A stretch of 64,000 bases of DNA from Streptomyces malaysiense (GTDB lineage: Bacteria > Actinomycetota > Actinomycetes > Streptomycetales > Streptomycetaceae): positions 1 through 64,000 of the forward strand of contig NZ_LBDA02000003.1 of assembly GCF_000980885.2 (NCBI RefSeq), written 5' to 3'. The notes under the pieces are model-generated. The model saw only the letters and a program-made list of their open reading frames with translations. It ran no database searches and was not told the DNA's origin. Both the position numbers and the translations under genes were made by a program. The number at the start of each line of letters is the position of its first letter. Position 1 is the first letter of the stretch. This document shows, piece after piece, positions 1 to 8,854 of the stretch.

Positions 1-1
1 C

Positions 2-40
2 GAGGGCCTGAGCCTGGTGTTCCGGCTGCGCAAGGCGTAG
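2..40 (+). CDS. C-terminal tail of an unidentified plus-strand gene (cut by window edge)
   Basis: The last twelve codons of a reading frame are visible (EGLSLVFRLRKA, then TAG at 38-40). A strong hairpin terminator begins 18 bases after the stop, which supports a real gene end here. In S. coelicolor the gene beside divIVA on this side is, as I recall, ileS (isoleucyl-tRNA synthetase), so this could be its tail. Too little sequence is present to recognise the protein, and that identity is inference only. Confidence 0.45.
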   Translation, partial: EGLSLVFRLRKA

Positions 41-58
41 GCGCCGAGCGGCCTTCGA

Positions 59-98
59 GAAGGGCCTGTCCCTCCGGTTCCGGAGGGACAGGCCCTTC
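59..98. terminator. Intrinsic terminator, 18-bp perfect stem, GTTC loop
   Basis: Bases 59-76 and 81-98 are perfectly complementary around a 4-base loop and are followed by TT on the plus strand. It sits between the plus-strand gene ending at 40 and the minus-strand divIVA, so it probably ends the plus-strand transcript and can act in both directions. Confidence 0.85.
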
Positions 99-130
99 TT
101 CGCGGGCATGAACGGCCACCGCACGCGAAA

Positions 131-166
131 GAACGCGGCCCCGGACCGGAGTCCGGGGCCGCGTTC
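131..166 (-). terminator. Intrinsic terminator downstream of divIVA
   Basis: A perfect 15-bp stem (131-145 with 152-166) has a 6-base loop. On the minus strand it is followed by a short TTTC run (complement of 127-130). It lies 47 bases past the divIVA stop, so it is the likely end of the minus-strand dcw transcript. Together with the hairpin at 59-98 it insulates two convergent genes. Confidence 0.8.
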
Positions 167-212
167 TCAGCGCTGCCGACGCCTATGGCGTACTACTCAC
201 CGTCGCCGGTGC

Positions 213-1397
213 TCAGTTGTCGTCCTCGTCGATCAGGAAACCGCGCATCGGCGAGGGGGCCTGGCCCATCGGGGACGGGCCCTGCGGACGGACCGGAGCC
301 ATCGGCTGGGTCATGGCGGGCGTCATCTGCTGCTGACCGCCGTAGGACGGACCGGACGTCTGAGCGGGCGAGCCGCCCATCGTCTGGTTGCCGCCGTAGG
401 ACGGGGCGCTCGCGCCGGCCGGGGCCATGGAGGGCGCCGGGGACGGCGGCAGGGACGCGGCGGCCGGGGTACGCGGCGGGGCCAGCGAGTCGTCGGCCTG
501 GGTCTCCAGCTGGCGCAGCTGCGACTCCAGGTACGACTTCAGGCGCGTGCGGTACTCGCGTTCGAAGCCGCGCAGGTCCTCGACCTTGCGCTCCAGCGTG
601 GCGCGAGCGGACTCCAGGGAGCCCATCGCGACGCGGTGCTTCTCCTGCGCGTCCCGCTCCAGGGCGTCGGCCTTGGCACGGGCGTCACGCTCCAGACCCT
701 CGGCGCGGCTGCGGGCCTCGCCGACGATCTTGTTGGCCTCGGAGCGGGCCTCGGCGATCGCCTGGTCGGCGGTCTGCTGGGCCAGCGAGAGGACACGGGC
801 GGCGCTGTCGCCGCCGGGGCCCTGACCGGGACCGCCCATGGGACCGCCCATGGGGCCACCCATCGGACCGCCCATGGGGCCGCCCATCTGCTGCTGCATG
901 GGCGGCTGACCGCCCATCGGGCCCTGACCCATGGAGCCCTGACCCATGGACCCCTGACCCATGGACCCCTGACCCATCGGGCCCTGTCCCATCGGACCCT
1001 GGCCCATCGGGCCGGGACCCTGCGGACCACCCTGCCCACTGGGACCGGCGGGCAGCTGCGGGGCACCGCTCGGCAGCTGGGGCGGACCACCCATGGGGCC
1101 ACCCATCTGCTGCTGCGGCGGGCCCGATATGCCGGCGGGTACCGGAGCGCCGGGACCTCGCATGCCCTGCTGCTGCTGTTCCTGCTCCGGGGGCTTCCGG
1201 GAGTTCTGCTGGTTCTGCGCCGCGGCCCGCGTGGCGGCCGCGAGCTTCGCGCGCAGGTCCTCGTTCTCCCGGAGCAGACGGGTCAGTTCGGCTTCGACCT
1301 CATCGAGGAAGGCATCGACCTCGTCCTCGTCATAGCCTTCTCGGAGGCGGACGGTCGTGAACTGCTTGTTCCGCACGTCCTCGGGGGTCAACGGCAT
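213..1397 (-). CDS. divIVA: DivIVA, polar growth determinant
   Basis: 394 aa cytoplasmic coiled-coil protein that marks hyphal tips and recruits the wall-building machinery; it directs polar growth in Streptomyces. The N-terminal lipid-binding segment is clear ([13 protein letters not shown], residues 1-13, followed by [18 protein letters not shown]). A first short coiled coil ends near residue 60. A long Pro/Gly/Gln/Met linker (about 75-195) contains tandem MGQG and MGGP units. A long coiled coil follows (about 200-300), then a Pro/Ser/Gly-rich tail ending in DEDDN. It is the last gene of the minus-strand cluster, downstream of ylmG and sepF, as in other actinomycetes. The linker is the part that varies most in length between species. 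Confidence 0.97.
   Translation of the reverse strand: MPLTPEDVRNKQFTTVRLREGYDEDEVDAFLDEVEAELTRLLRENEDLRAKLAAATRAAAQNQQNSRKPPEQEQQQQGMRGPGAPVPAGISGPPQQQMGGPMGGPPQLPSGAPQLPAGPSGQGGPQGPGPMGQGPMGQGPMGQGSMGQGSMGQGSMGQGPMGGQPPMQQQMGGPMGGPMGGPMGGPMGGPGQGPGGDSAARVLSLAQQTADQAIAEARSEANKIVGEARSRAEGLERDARAKADALERDAQEKHRVAMGSLESARATLERKVEDLRGFEREYRTRLKSYLESQLRQLETQADDSLAPPRTPAAASLPPSPAPSMAPAGASAPSYGGNQTMGGSPAQTSGPSYGGQQQMTPAMTQPMAPVRPQGPSPMGQAPSPMRGFLIDEDDN
828..1014 (-). repeat. Tandem repeats inside divIVA encoding MGQG and MGGP units
   Basis: Degenerate 12-base units encode about seven consecutive [14 protein letters not shown] units and, after a short QPPMQQQ spacer, about five MGGP units. Several neighbouring units are near-identical in DNA (repeats of catggacccctgacc type), so the array is likely to expand and contract by slippage. 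It lies wholly within the DivIVA linker and keeps the frame. Confidence 0.85.
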
Positions 1398-1451
1398 CTC
1401 TTCACCTCAACGTAGTCATCGGCAGTCGGCAAGACCGGATCGTCCACACGC

Positions 1452-1742
1452 TCATCTCACGAAGTTCTGCACGATGGCGATGAGAATGTAGACGATGATC
1501 ATCAGTACGAAGAAGGACAGGTCGAGCGCCACGCCCCCGAGACGCAGCGGCGGGATGAACCGCCGCAGAAGCTTCAGCGGTGGATCGGTGACAGTGTAGG
1601 TGGCCTCCAGTACGACCACCATCGCCTTGCCGGGTTGCCATGAGCGGGCGAACTGGAAGACGTAGTCCATGACCAGTCGGAAGATGAGCACGACGAGAAA
1701 CACCATCAGCGCGATGTAGATCACCTGCGCGAACACGCCCAT
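1452..1742 (-). CDS. ylmG: YlmG/YggT family small membrane protein
   Basis: 96 aa integral membrane protein of the YggT family. Two hydrophobic segments are visible: residues 3-24 (VFAQVIYIALMVFLVVLIFR) and about 70-93 (LDLSFFVLMIIVYILIAIV). Between them is the family's Pro-rich loop with DPPLKLLRRFIPPLRLGG. The family is found beside sepF and divIVA in Gram-positive dcw clusters; its biochemical role is unsettled, though involvement in membrane or septum organisation has been proposed. It lies 59 bases downstream of sepF and 54 upstream of divIVA on the same strand, so the three are probably co-transcribed. Confidence 0.93.
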   Translation of the reverse strand: MGVFAQVIYIALMVFLVVLIFRLVMDYVFQFARSWQPGKAMVVVLEATYTVTDPPLKLLRRFIPPLRLGGVALDLSFFVLMIIVYILIAIVQNFVR

Positions 1743-1801
1743 GGCCTGTGTTTCCCTCTCCCCTGTTCCGAGCTCTTGCGTACTGCGGTCCGGTCTGCGT
1801 C

Positions 1802-2443
1802 TCAGCTCTGGTTGAAGAACCCGCCCTCTGCGATGCGGGCCTTGTCCTCCGCCGTGACATCGACGTTAGCAGGAGACAACAGGAACACCTTCTGCGTCAC
1901 CCGCTCGATACTGCCGTGAAGACCAAACACCAAACCGGCCGCAAAGTCGACAAGTCGCTTGGCGTCTGTGTCATCCATCTCAGTCAGATTCATGATCACC
2001 GGGGTGCCCTCACGGAAGTGTTCCCCGATGGTACGGGCCTCGTTGTAGGTCCGCGGGTGCAATGTCGTGATCCGGTAAGGCTCTCGTTCCGACACGACCT
2101 TGGGCATGATCACCGGCGCGTTCTTCTCCAGGGACTGGCGTTCTTGTGTGATGGACGCCACGGGCGCGATACGCGCCGGGCGACCGGATTCCGCGGGTAG
2201 CGAAGCCGCCCGGGACACCGGTTCACGGGGCGCCGGAGGCTGCACCACTCGCACCGATTCATCCCTTTGGGGCTGATGTGCATCATGCGGTTGATGCAGC
2301 GGCTCGTGCCGCCGGTGGTCCCGCTCGGGCTCCGGGTCCAGCTCGGGCTCGAAATCGTCATCGGGGTCGAATCCGCGGCCGTCGTACCCATCGTCCTCCA
2401 CGAGGCCGAGGTAGACCGCCATCTTGCGCATCGCGCCGGCCAT
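1802..2443 (-). CDS. sepF: SepF, FtsZ membrane anchor
   Basis: 213 aa. SepF tethers FtsZ filaments to the membrane, the role FtsA plays in other bacteria; no ftsA is present here. The N-terminal amphipathic helix is visible ([18 protein letters not shown]), then an acidic, disordered linker rich in Asp/Glu/His/Pro (residues 18-75), then the globular SepF core (about 110-205, with [24 protein letters not shown]). The ATG at 2443 is chosen because GGAGG lies about 10 bases upstream and the frame opens with the membrane helix; longer in-frame starts upstream would put 72 unrelated residues before it. An AT-rich patch upstream containing TATGGT (2539-2534, minus) could be a -10 for a separate sepF promoter. 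Confidence 0.96.
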   Translation of the reverse strand: MAGAMRKMAVYLGLVEDDGYDGRGFDPDDDFEPELDPEPERDHRRHEPLHQPHDAHQPQRDESVRVVQPPAPREPVSRAASLPAESGRPARIAPVASITQERQSLEKNAPVIMPKVVSEREPYRITTLHPRTYNEARTIGEHFREGTPVIMNLTEMDDTDAKRLVDFAAGLVFGLHGSIERVTQKVFLLSPANVDVTAEDKARIAEGGFFNQS

Positions 2444-2570
2444 GCTCTGAGTCCTCCGCTCTGTGGTGGATCGACTGACGACTGCCAAGTGCCCGCGATC
2501 CACGCGGCCGTTGTGTCCGTTTCGCGAACACTGACCATATTTTCTGCTGTGGTCCGACTTCCTGGCGACG

Positions 2571-3290
2571 TTACCCGAGCCGGGGACGGACACCGAGTAC
2601 CGCAGTGCCGACGCGCACATGTGTCGCCCCGGCCGCCACGGCCTGCTCGAGGTCCGCACTCATCCCTGCCGACACCATGGTCGCAGCCGGATGGGCTCGG
2701 CGCAGGTCGGTCGACAAATCCATGAGGCGCCCGAACGCCGCCTGTTCGCGTCCCGCGTACTCGCCGGTGAGCGGAGCCACGGTCATCAGACCGTCGAGCC
2801 GCAGCCCCGGCGAGCCGGCGACGAGGTCGGCCAACTCTTCGATTCCCGCGGGGGCCACGCCCCCGCGCTCCCCCCGCCCGGTCGCGTCCGCGTCGAGCGC
2901 GACCTGGACCAGGCACCCCACCTCGCGCCCGGCGCGCACCGCCTCCTTGGACAGCGCGGTGACGAGCCGTGCGCGGTCGATCGACTGCACGACATCGGCG
3001 TAACCGACTACGGAACGGACCTTGTTGGTCTGCAACTGGCCGACGAAGTGCCACTTCAGGGGCAGGTCCGCACAGGCCGCGGCCTTCGGCGCGGCGTCCT
3101 GGTCCCGATTCTCGGCGACATGCCGCACACCCAGCCCGGACAGGATCCGCACATCGCTCGCCGGGTAGGTCTTGGTGACCACGATCAGGGTCACCTCCTC
3201 CCGCCGCCGGCCCGCGGCCGCGCAGGCGCGGGCGATGCGCTCCTCCACATTCGCCAGGTTCTCGGCGAGTTCGGTCTTACGGTCCGTCAT
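2571..3290 (-). CDS. YggS family pyridoxal-phosphate homeostasis protein
   Basis: 239 aa PLP-binding protein of the YggS/PROSC family, an alanine-racemase-like TIM barrel with no known enzymatic activity that buffers free PLP and affects amino-acid metabolism. The PLP lysine is in VTKTYPA (Lys40). The downstream motifs [10 protein letters not shown] and [27 protein letters not shown] are characteristic, the latter forming the phosphate-binding end. It sits between pgeF (6-base gap) and sepF on the same strand, the standard actinomycete and firmicute arrangement. Confidence 0.94.
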   Translation of the reverse strand: MTDRKTELAENLANVEERIARACAAAGRRREEVTLIVVTKTYPASDVRILSGLGVRHVAENRDQDAAPKAAACADLPLKWHFVGQLQTNKVRSVVGYADVVQSIDRARLVTALSKEAVRAGREVGCLVQVALDADATGRGERGGVAPAGIEELADLVAGSPGLRLDGLMTVAPLTGEYAGREQAAFGRLMDLSTDLRRAHPAATMVSAGMSADLEQAVAAGATHVRVGTAVLGVRPRLG

Positions 3291-3296
3291 TCCCCA

Positions 3297-4025
3297 TCAG
3301 TCCAGCCAGACATAGGCCGCGAGCCGCCCCGTGGTGCGGTCGCGACGGTATGAGAAGTGGTCCCTCGACTCCAGCGTGCACACCGGCGAATGCGCCCGGT
3401 CGCACACCCCGAGCCTGTCGAGCTGCGCGTGCACTCCGGCGCTCACGTCGACCGCCGGTGTGCCCCAGCTGGTTTCAGCGTGCGCCGTCGGCTCCACCAC
3501 CGCCACCTCGGCCCGCATGGTCTCCGGCACCTCGTAGCACCGGCCACAGACGGCCGGTCCGGTGCGGGCGACGATCCGCTCGGGCGCGGCGCCGAGTTCG
3601 ACCATGGCCCGTACGGTGGCGGGGACGACCCCCTCGACCATTCCGGGCCGGCCCGCGTGGGCCGCGGCGGCGACCCCGGCGACGGGGTCGGCCAGCAGCA
3701 CCGGCACGCAGTCGGCGGTGAGCACGGCGAGGGCGAGCCCGCGCCGGGCGGTGACGAGGGCGTCGACCTCCGGCACCGGGCGGGTGCCCCAGGGCTCGTC
3801 CACCACGGCCACCTCGGCGCCGTGCACCTGGTTCATCCACACCACGCGGGCGGGGTCCAGACCGAGCGACCTGGCGGCCAGCTCCCGGTTGGCGGCTACC
3901 GCCCCGGGCGTGTCGCCGACCGCGCCGCCGAGGTTCAGCTCCTCATACGGAGCGGCGCTCACCCCGCCCCACCTGTCGGTGAAGGCGAAGTGCGCGCCGC
4001 TCACGCTCTCGCGCTGTCCTATCAC
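3297..4025 (-). CDS. pgeF: YfiH/PgeF family (laccase-domain) protein, peptidoglycan editing factor
   Basis: 242 aa. Members are zinc-dependent purine nucleoside phosphorylase/adenosine deaminase-type enzymes; in E. coli the homologue removes L-Ser-containing muropeptide precursors that MurC makes by mistake, which fits its place beside mur genes. The His-Cys-His metal site is visible as [12 protein letters not shown] and AHAG, with [11 protein letters not shown] downstream. The start is GTG at 4025, whose last bases overlap the ftsZ stop (GTGA), giving translational coupling to ftsZ. Which activity dominates in vivo is not known from the sequence. Confidence 0.93.
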   Translation of the reverse strand: MIGQRESVSGAHFAFTDRWGGVSAAPYEELNLGGAVGDTPGAVAANRELAARSLGLDPARVVWMNQVHGAEVAVVDEPWGTRPVPEVDALVTARRGLALAVLTADCVPVLLADPVAGVAAAAHAGRPGMVEGVVPATVRAMVELGAAPERIVARTGPAVCGRCYEVPETMRAEVAVVEPTAHAETSWGTPAVDVSAGVHAQLDRLGVCDRAHSPVCTLESRDHFSYRRDRTTGRLAAYVWLD

Positions 4026-5230
4026 TTCAGGAAATCCGGGACGTCCAGTTCCTCGGCCGCGCTGTCCGAGTAGGCGGGACGCGGCGCCGGCGTGACCGGC
4101 GGGGCGACCGGGATGTCGGCCACCGGCTCGGGGGCCGGCTCCGGCTCCTCCTTCGGCTTCACACTGCCGAGCGAGCCGAAGGACGGACGGCTCTCGGGCT
4201 GCCGTACCGGCGCGGGCTCCTCGCGGCGGGCGGGGGCCGGGGCGGCGGCCGAGGTCAGGCCGTTCTCCCGGCGGGCCGGCGGCTGGCCGCCGTCGAAGCC
4301 GGCCGCGATCACGGTGACGCGGACCTCGTCGCCGAGGGCGTCGTCGATGACCGCGCCGAAGATGATGTTGGCCTCGGGGTGGGCGGCCTCGCTGACCAGC
4401 TGGGCCGCCTCGTTGATCTCGAAGAGGCCGAGGTCGGAGCCGCCGGAGATGGAGAGCAGCACGCCGCGGGCGCCGTCGATGGACGCCTCCAGGAGCGGCG
4501 AGGAGATCGCCATCTCGGCGGCGGCCACCGCGCGGTCGTCGCCGCGGGCCGAGCCGATGCCCATGAGGGCCGAACCGGCCTCGGACATGACCGACTTCAC
4601 GTCGGCGAAGTCCAGGTTGATCAGGCCCGGGGTGGTGATGAGGTCGGTGATGCCCTGGACACCGGAGAGCAGGACCTGGTCGGCGGACTTGAAGGCGTCC
4701 AGGACCGAGACCTGGCGGTCCGAGATGGACAGCAGCCGGTCGTTCGGGATGACGATGAGGGTGTCGACCTCTTCGCGCAGCTCGGCGATCCCGTCCTCGG
4801 CCTGGTTCGCGCGGCGCCGTCCCTCGAAGGTGAACGGGCGCGTGACCACGCCGATGGTGAGGGCGCCCAGCGAGCGCGCGATGTTGGCCACGACGGGTGC
4901 GCCGCCGGTTCCGGTGCCGCCGCCCTCACCGGCGGTCACGAAGACCATGTCGGCCCCCTTGAGGACCTCCTCGATCTCCTCGCGGTGGTCCTCGGCGGCC
5001 TTGCGGCCGACGGCCGGGTTGGCGCCGGCGCCGAGTCCGCGGGTGAGTTCCCTGCCGACGTCCAGCTTGACGTCGGCGTCGCTCATCAACAGCGCCTGCG
5101 CGTCGGTGTTGATGGCGATGAACTCGACACCCTTGAGACCGACCTCGATCATCCGGTTGATGGCATTGACACCACCGCCGCCGACACCGATGACCTTGAT
5201 GACTGCGAGGTAGTTCTGCGGTGCTGCCAC
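4022..5230 (-). CDS. ftsZ: Cell division GTPase FtsZ
   Basis: 402 aa tubulin-like GTPase that polymerises into the Z ring; in Streptomyces it is needed for cross-walls and sporulation septa rather than for growth. The tubulin signature GGGTGTGG is at residues 103-110. The GTPase domain (about 10-200) begins after a short [20 protein letters not shown]. The T7-loop catalytic aspartates lie in [10 protein letters not shown] Pro/Glu-rich variable linker (about 310-390) ends in the conserved C-terminal peptide ELDVPDFLK, which binds SepF. It overlaps pgeF by 4 bases. A 278-base gap separates it from ftsQ, where Streptomyces ftsZ has its own developmental promoters. Confidence 0.98.
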   Translation of the reverse strand: MAAPQNYLAVIKVIGVGGGGVNAINRMIEVGLKGVEFIAINTDAQALLMSDADVKLDVGRELTRGLGAGANPAVGRKAAEDHREEIEEVLKGADMVFVTAGEGGGTGTGGAPVVANIARSLGALTIGVVTRPFTFEGRRRANQAEDGIAELREEVDTLIVIPNDRLLSISDRQVSVLDAFKSADQVLLSGVQGITDLITTPGLINLDFADVKSVMSEAGSALMGIGSARGDDRAVAAAEMAISSPLLEASIDGARGVLLSISGGSDLGLFEINEAAQLVSEAAHPEANIIFGAVIDDALGDEVRVTVIAAGFDGGQPPARRENGLTSAAAPAPARREEPAPVRQPESRPSFGSLGSVKPKEEPEPAPEPVADIPVAPPVTPAPRPAYSDSAAEELDVPDFLK

Positions 5231-5508
5231 GTCGAAGGCCTCTCGCCTCGAATTACGTCGCCGCCGCGGGCGGTTGCCCGCGCCGTGACGACAGATGCCG
5301 AATGGGACGGTCCGTAGCGCCGACCCGAACCCTAAGCCTGAAGTTTAGGGTTACCAGTGTGTCTGTTCCCTGGAGTCTTCTGAACAGGACACTAAGTCGA
5401 CAAGTGGCGCCCGTTCAACGAACACGCCGAACCTCCCGTTTTTCTTTTCACCCTATGTGATCAGCCATAGCGGTGCCCAACCAGGGTGCTGGCCTGCACT
5501 GATGTCCG
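5231..5508 (-). promoter_or_regulatory. ftsQ-ftsZ intergenic region (ftsZ promoter region) with an inverted repeat
   Basis: 278 bases without a gene. In Streptomyces this interval carries several ftsZ promoters, including a sporulation-induced one (established for S. coelicolor and S. griseus). An inverted repeat at 5328-5352 has arms aaccctaa and ttagggtt, extending by a G-T and a C-G pair around a 5-base loop. Two GACAC motifs, the core bound by WhiA, are at 5359-5363 (minus strand) and 5388-5392 (plus strand). I could not assign -35/-10 boxes with confidence. Confidence 0.6.
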
Positions 5509-6303
5509 TCAACTCGCCGATGACGCAGGGGCGGTGGGGACGCTGACGTCGAAGTGGCGTGCGCCGGAAGCTGCTTTCATGAGTGCGGTGAGGGTCCGTG
5601 CCTTGGCACGGCCGTTCTCCCCGCTCCCCCAGGCCACGGTGCGGCCGCCGGTCAACTCCAGCCGGATGTCGTCGTAGGAGTGCACCTCGACGGTGCCGGT
5701 GAGGCGCCTGACCTGGCCCGGCAGTTCACCGGCGACCAGGACGGCCTCGCGCACCAGCCGGTCGGTGCCGAAGCGCCGCAGGCTCGCGGCGGCCGAGCCC
5801 GACGCGGACGCGGACATCCGCAGCAGCGGAACACCCTTGGGCGCCTGCGCGACCGTGGCGAACCGGACACCCTTGTGGTCGACTTCGACGAAATTCTTTC
5901 CTTTTCGCACCAGTAGTACCGGGGTGCGCTCGGTCACCTTCAGCTCGATGTCGTGCGGCCAGGAACGGGACACGTCGACGGTGTCGATTCGCGGCAGTTT
6001 GTGGCGCATTCGGGCCGCGACGGCGTCGGTGTCGACCGACGCCAAGGGCGCCCCCACCGGTACGGCGGCGGCGTCAAGCACCTCGGCGGGCGTCAGCACC
6101 CGGGTGCCGGACACCGGGACGCGCTCGACGCGCAGCCACGAGGAGCCGTACAACACCCATACGGAGCCTGCCGACACGAGCACCAGGGCCACGGCCAGGA
6201 TGACGATCGTACGAAGACGTAGTCGCTTTATCCTTCGGACGGGCGACGAGCCGGACGACTCCTGCTGGCGTTCTCCACGTTCGCGAGTCGTCGGTCCGGC
6301 CAC
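5509..6303 (-). CDS. ftsQ: Divisome protein FtsQ
   Basis: 264 aa bitopic membrane protein that links early and late divisome parts through FtsL. Layout: short basic cytoplasmic tail, one transmembrane helix (about residues 35-55, LRTIVILAVALVLVSAGSVWVL), a POTRA domain (about 60-130, starting GSSWLRVERVPVSGT), and the FtsQ beta domain ending near SYDDIRLELTGGRTVAWGSGE. The GTG at 6303 is preferred: AAAGGG lies 8 bases upstream, and the 264-aa length fits other Streptomyces FtsQ. GTGs at 6309 and 6312 are too close to that site. It follows murG by 26 bases. Confidence 0.94.
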   Translation of the reverse strand: MAGPTTRERGERQQESSGSSPVRRIKRLRLRTIVILAVALVLVSAGSVWVLYGSSWLRVERVPVSGTRVLTPAEVLDAAAVPVGAPLASVDTDAVAARMRHKLPRIDTVDVSRSWPHDIELKVTERTPVLLVRKGKNFVEVDHKGVRFATVAQAPKGVPLLRMSASASGSAAASLRRFGTDRLVREAVLVAGELPGQVRRLTGTVEVHSYDDIRLELTGGRTVAWGSGENGRAKARTLTALMKAASGARHFDVSVPTAPASSAS

Positions 6304-6329
6304 GCTCACCACCCTTTCGTCATACGGTC

Positions 6330-7418
6330 CTAACGGCGCGAGGCGATGGCCTCGTACACCATGCCGACGAGCAGCTCGTCGGCGTCCCGGCGGCCGAACT
6401 CGCTCGCGGAGCGCGACATCTCGTAGAGCCGGTGCGGGTCGGCGAGCACGGGCAGCACGTTGTTCTGCACCCACTCGGGCGTCAGTTCCGCGTCGTCCAC
6501 GAGGAGGCCGCCACCCGCCTTGACCACCGGCTGGGCGTTCAGCCGCTGTTCACCGTTGCCGATGGGCAGCGGGACGTAGGCGGCCGGCAGTCCGACGGCG
6601 GAGAGTTCGGCGACGGTCATCGCGCCCGCGCGGCAGAGCATCATGTCGGCCGCGGCGTACGCGAGGTCCATCCGGTCCAGGTAACTTACCGGGATGTAGG
6701 GGGGCATCCCCGGCATCTGCTGGACCTGCGGCAGTTCGTTCTTCGGGCCGACCGCGTGCAGGATCTGGATACCGGCCTGCTGGAGCCACGGGGCGACCTG
6801 CTGGACGACCTCGTTGAGCCGGCGCGCGCCCTGCGAGCCGCCGGAGACCAGCAGCGTGGGCAGGTTGGGGTCGAGGCCGAAGCGGTGCCGGGCCTCCGGG
6901 CGCACGGCGGCGCGGTCCAGCGTGGCGATGGAACGGCGCAGCGGGATGCCGATGTAGCGCGAGCCCCGCAGCTTGCTGTCCGGAGTGGAGACGGCGACCT
7001 GTGCCGCGTACCGGGACCCGATCTTGTTGGCCAGCCCCGGCCGGGCGTTGGCCTCGTGGATCACGATGGGCACGCCGAGCCGCTTGGCGGCGAGGTAGGC
7101 GGGCAGCGCGACATAGCCGCCGAAGCCGGCCACGGCGTCCGCCTTGGTGCGTTCGAGGATCTGCTCGGCGGCCTTGATGGTGCCGCGCAGCCGCCCCGGG
7201 ACGGTGATCAGTTCGGGAGTGGGCTTGCGCGGCAGCGGCACCGCGGGGATCAGCGCCAGCTCGTAGCCGCGCTCCGGGACGAGCCGGGTCTCCAGACCGC
7301 GCTCCGTGCCCAGGGCCGTGATCCCCACGCTCGGGTCCTGCCTGCGCAGGGCGTCCGCGAGGGCGAGCGCGGGCTCGATGTGGCCGGCGGTCCCTCCACC
7401 GGCGAGTACGACATGCAC
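6330..7418 (-). CDS. murG: MurG, lipid II-forming N-acetylglucosaminyltransferase
   Basis: 362 aa GT28-family enzyme that transfers GlcNAc from UDP-GlcNAc to lipid I on the inner membrane face, making lipid II. The N-terminal glycine-rich loop GGGTAGHI (residues 7-14) binds lipid I phosphate. The second domain carries VSGGSQGARRLNE and the UDP-GlcNAc site CRAGAMTVAEL followed by PLPIGNGEQRLNA. The length is typical. It begins 6 bases after ftsW, so the two are probably translated from one message. Confidence 0.97.
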   Translation of the reverse strand: MHVVLAGGGTAGHIEPALALADALRRQDPSVGITALGTERGLETRLVPERGYELALIPAVPLPRKPTPELITVPGRLRGTIKAAEQILERTKADAVAGFGGYVALPAYLAAKRLGVPIVIHEANARPGLANKIGSRYAAQVAVSTPDSKLRGSRYIGIPLRRSIATLDRAAVRPEARHRFGLDPNLPTLLVSGGSQGARRLNEVVQQVAPWLQQAGIQILHAVGPKNELPQVQQMPGMPPYIPVSYLDRMDLAYAAADMMLCRAGAMTVAELSAVGLPAAYVPLPIGNGEQRLNAQPVVKAGGGLLVDDAELTPEWVQNNVLPVLADPHRLYEMSRSASEFGRRDADELLVGMVYEAIASRR

Positions 7419-7424
7419 CGAAAT

Positions 7425-8786
7425 TCACCGCTCTCCGGACGAACGCGCCGCCGAGGCACGCCGTCGCATCGTGTTCCATCTCCGAGGCCCCCGATCCGCA
7501 CCGGAGCCTCCCGCCCGCTTTCTACCAAAGCGAGGTTGCCGCAGCGCAAGCGCCGTCCGCGCAGCGGGGTCGTCACGCGCGAACGCGATCAGCAGCCCGA
7601 TGGCGAACATGGTCGGCAGCAGGGCGGATCCTCCGTAGGAGAACAGCGGGAGCGGAACACCGGCGATCGGCAGCAGACCGAGCACCGCGCCGATGTTGAT
7701 CACCGCCTGAGCGAGGATCCAGGTGGTCACGCCTCCCGCGGCGTACCTCACGAAGGGGTCTTTCGTGCGTCCGGCCACGCGGATACCCGCATAGCCTAGA
7801 GCCGCGAACAGGGCGAGCACCGACAGTGTCCCCGCCAGGCCCAGTTCCTCACCGGTGACCGCGAAGATGAAGTCGGTGTGCGCTTCCGGCAGTTGGCCCC
7901 ATTTTTCCACACTCGCGCCGAGCCCGGAGCCGAAGAGTCCGCCGGAGGCGAGCGCGTAGATGCCGTGCACGGCCTGCCAGCAGTCGGCGCCCTGGGCCCG
8001 GGGCTCGGTGGCGCCGATGCAGGCGAGGCGGGCCATCCGGTTGGGGCTGGTCTCGATCAGGATGACCCCGATCACGACCGCGACCGAGAGCACGCCCGCG
8101 AACAGCCGGGTCGGGGCGCCCGCGAGCCACAGCAGTCCGAACAGGATCGCTGTGAGAATGATCGCGGTTCCCATGTCGCCGCCGAGCATGATCAGTCCGA
8201 GCAGCAGGAAGGCGGCCGGTACCAGCGGCACCAGCATGTGCTTCCACTGGGTCAGCAGTTTCCGCTCCTGCTTGCGGGCGATCAGGTCGGCGCCCCACAG
8301 CACCAGGGCGAGCTTGCCGAACTCGCTGGGCTGGATCTGGAAGGAGCCGCCGAGGGAGATCCAGTTCTGGTTGCCGTTGACCGACATCCCTATCCCGGGG
8401 ACCTGCACCAGGGCCATCATGACGACGGCGCCGGCGAGGATCGGGTAGGCCAGCGCCCGGTGCAGCTTCACCGGCATCCGGGAGGCCGCGAGCAGCAGGA
8501 CGCCGCCGATCACCGCGGCCAGCATCTGCTTACGGAAGAAGTACGAGCCCGGCAGCGACATCTGGAGCGCGGTCACCTGGGAGGCCGAGTAGACCATCAC
8601 CAGGCCGAGCACCGTGATCAGCATGCTGCCGCCGACGATCAGGTAATAGGCGGTCAGCGGCCGGTCCCAGGCCCGCCGGGCCCGCGTGACCAGCCGCTGT
8701 ACGGGGTTCTCGCGCGCGGAACCGGGGACGGCGGAGCGCCGGGACGCCCGCTGCACAGGGGGCTTTCCGGTACGGCTACTGGGCAT
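7425..8786 (-). CDS. ftsW: FtsW, SEDS-family septal peptidoglycan polymerase
   Basis: 453 aa polytopic membrane protein with about ten helices, partner of FtsI in septal wall synthesis; in S. coelicolor it is dispensable for growth but needed for sporulation septation. SEDS motifs are clear: VYSASQVTA, the NWISLGG loop, QPSEFGKLALVLW, and the C-terminal INIGAVLGLLPIAGVPLPLFSYGGSALL. The N-terminal 45 residues and the C-terminal tail are basic and disordered. The ATG at 8786 is chosen because GGAGG lies 5 bases before it; a GTG at 8798 would add four residues but would take in that site. Confidence 0.95.
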   Translation of the reverse strand: MPSSRTGKPPVQRASRRSAVPGSARENPVQRLVTRARRAWDRPLTAYYLIVGGSMLITVLGLVMVYSASQVTALQMSLPGSYFFRKQMLAAVIGGVLLLAASRMPVKLHRALAYPILAGAVVMMALVQVPGIGMSVNGNQNWISLGGSFQIQPSEFGKLALVLWGADLIARKQERKLLTQWKHMLVPLVPAAFLLLGLIMLGGDMGTAIILTAILFGLLWLAGAPTRLFAGVLSVAVVIGVILIETSPNRMARLACIGATEPRAQGADCWQAVHGIYALASGGLFGSGLGASVEKWGQLPEAHTDFIFAVTGEELGLAGTLSVLALFAALGYAGIRVAGRTKDPFVRYAAGGVTTWILAQAVINIGAVLGLLPIAGVPLPLFSYGGSALLPTMFAIGLLIAFARDDPAARTALALRQPRFGRKRAGGSGADRGPRRWNTMRRRASAARSSGER

Positions 8787-8854
8787 CGGCGCCTCCACTG
8801 GACGTCGGCCGCCCCACGCGTCCCTCCCAGGATCCGCCCGGCGGGCGGCCGGGG

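Noticed and set aside
828..1014. CRISPR-like array in divIVA
   Set aside because: The repeats are 12-base coding units without spacers and keep the reading frame; they are a protein repeat, not a CRISPR array.
5359..5378. SigE-type promoter for ftsZ (GGGAAC near 5370, minus strand)
   Set aside because: GGAAC is present but no CGTC or GTC lies 16-17 bases downstream, so the match is only half.
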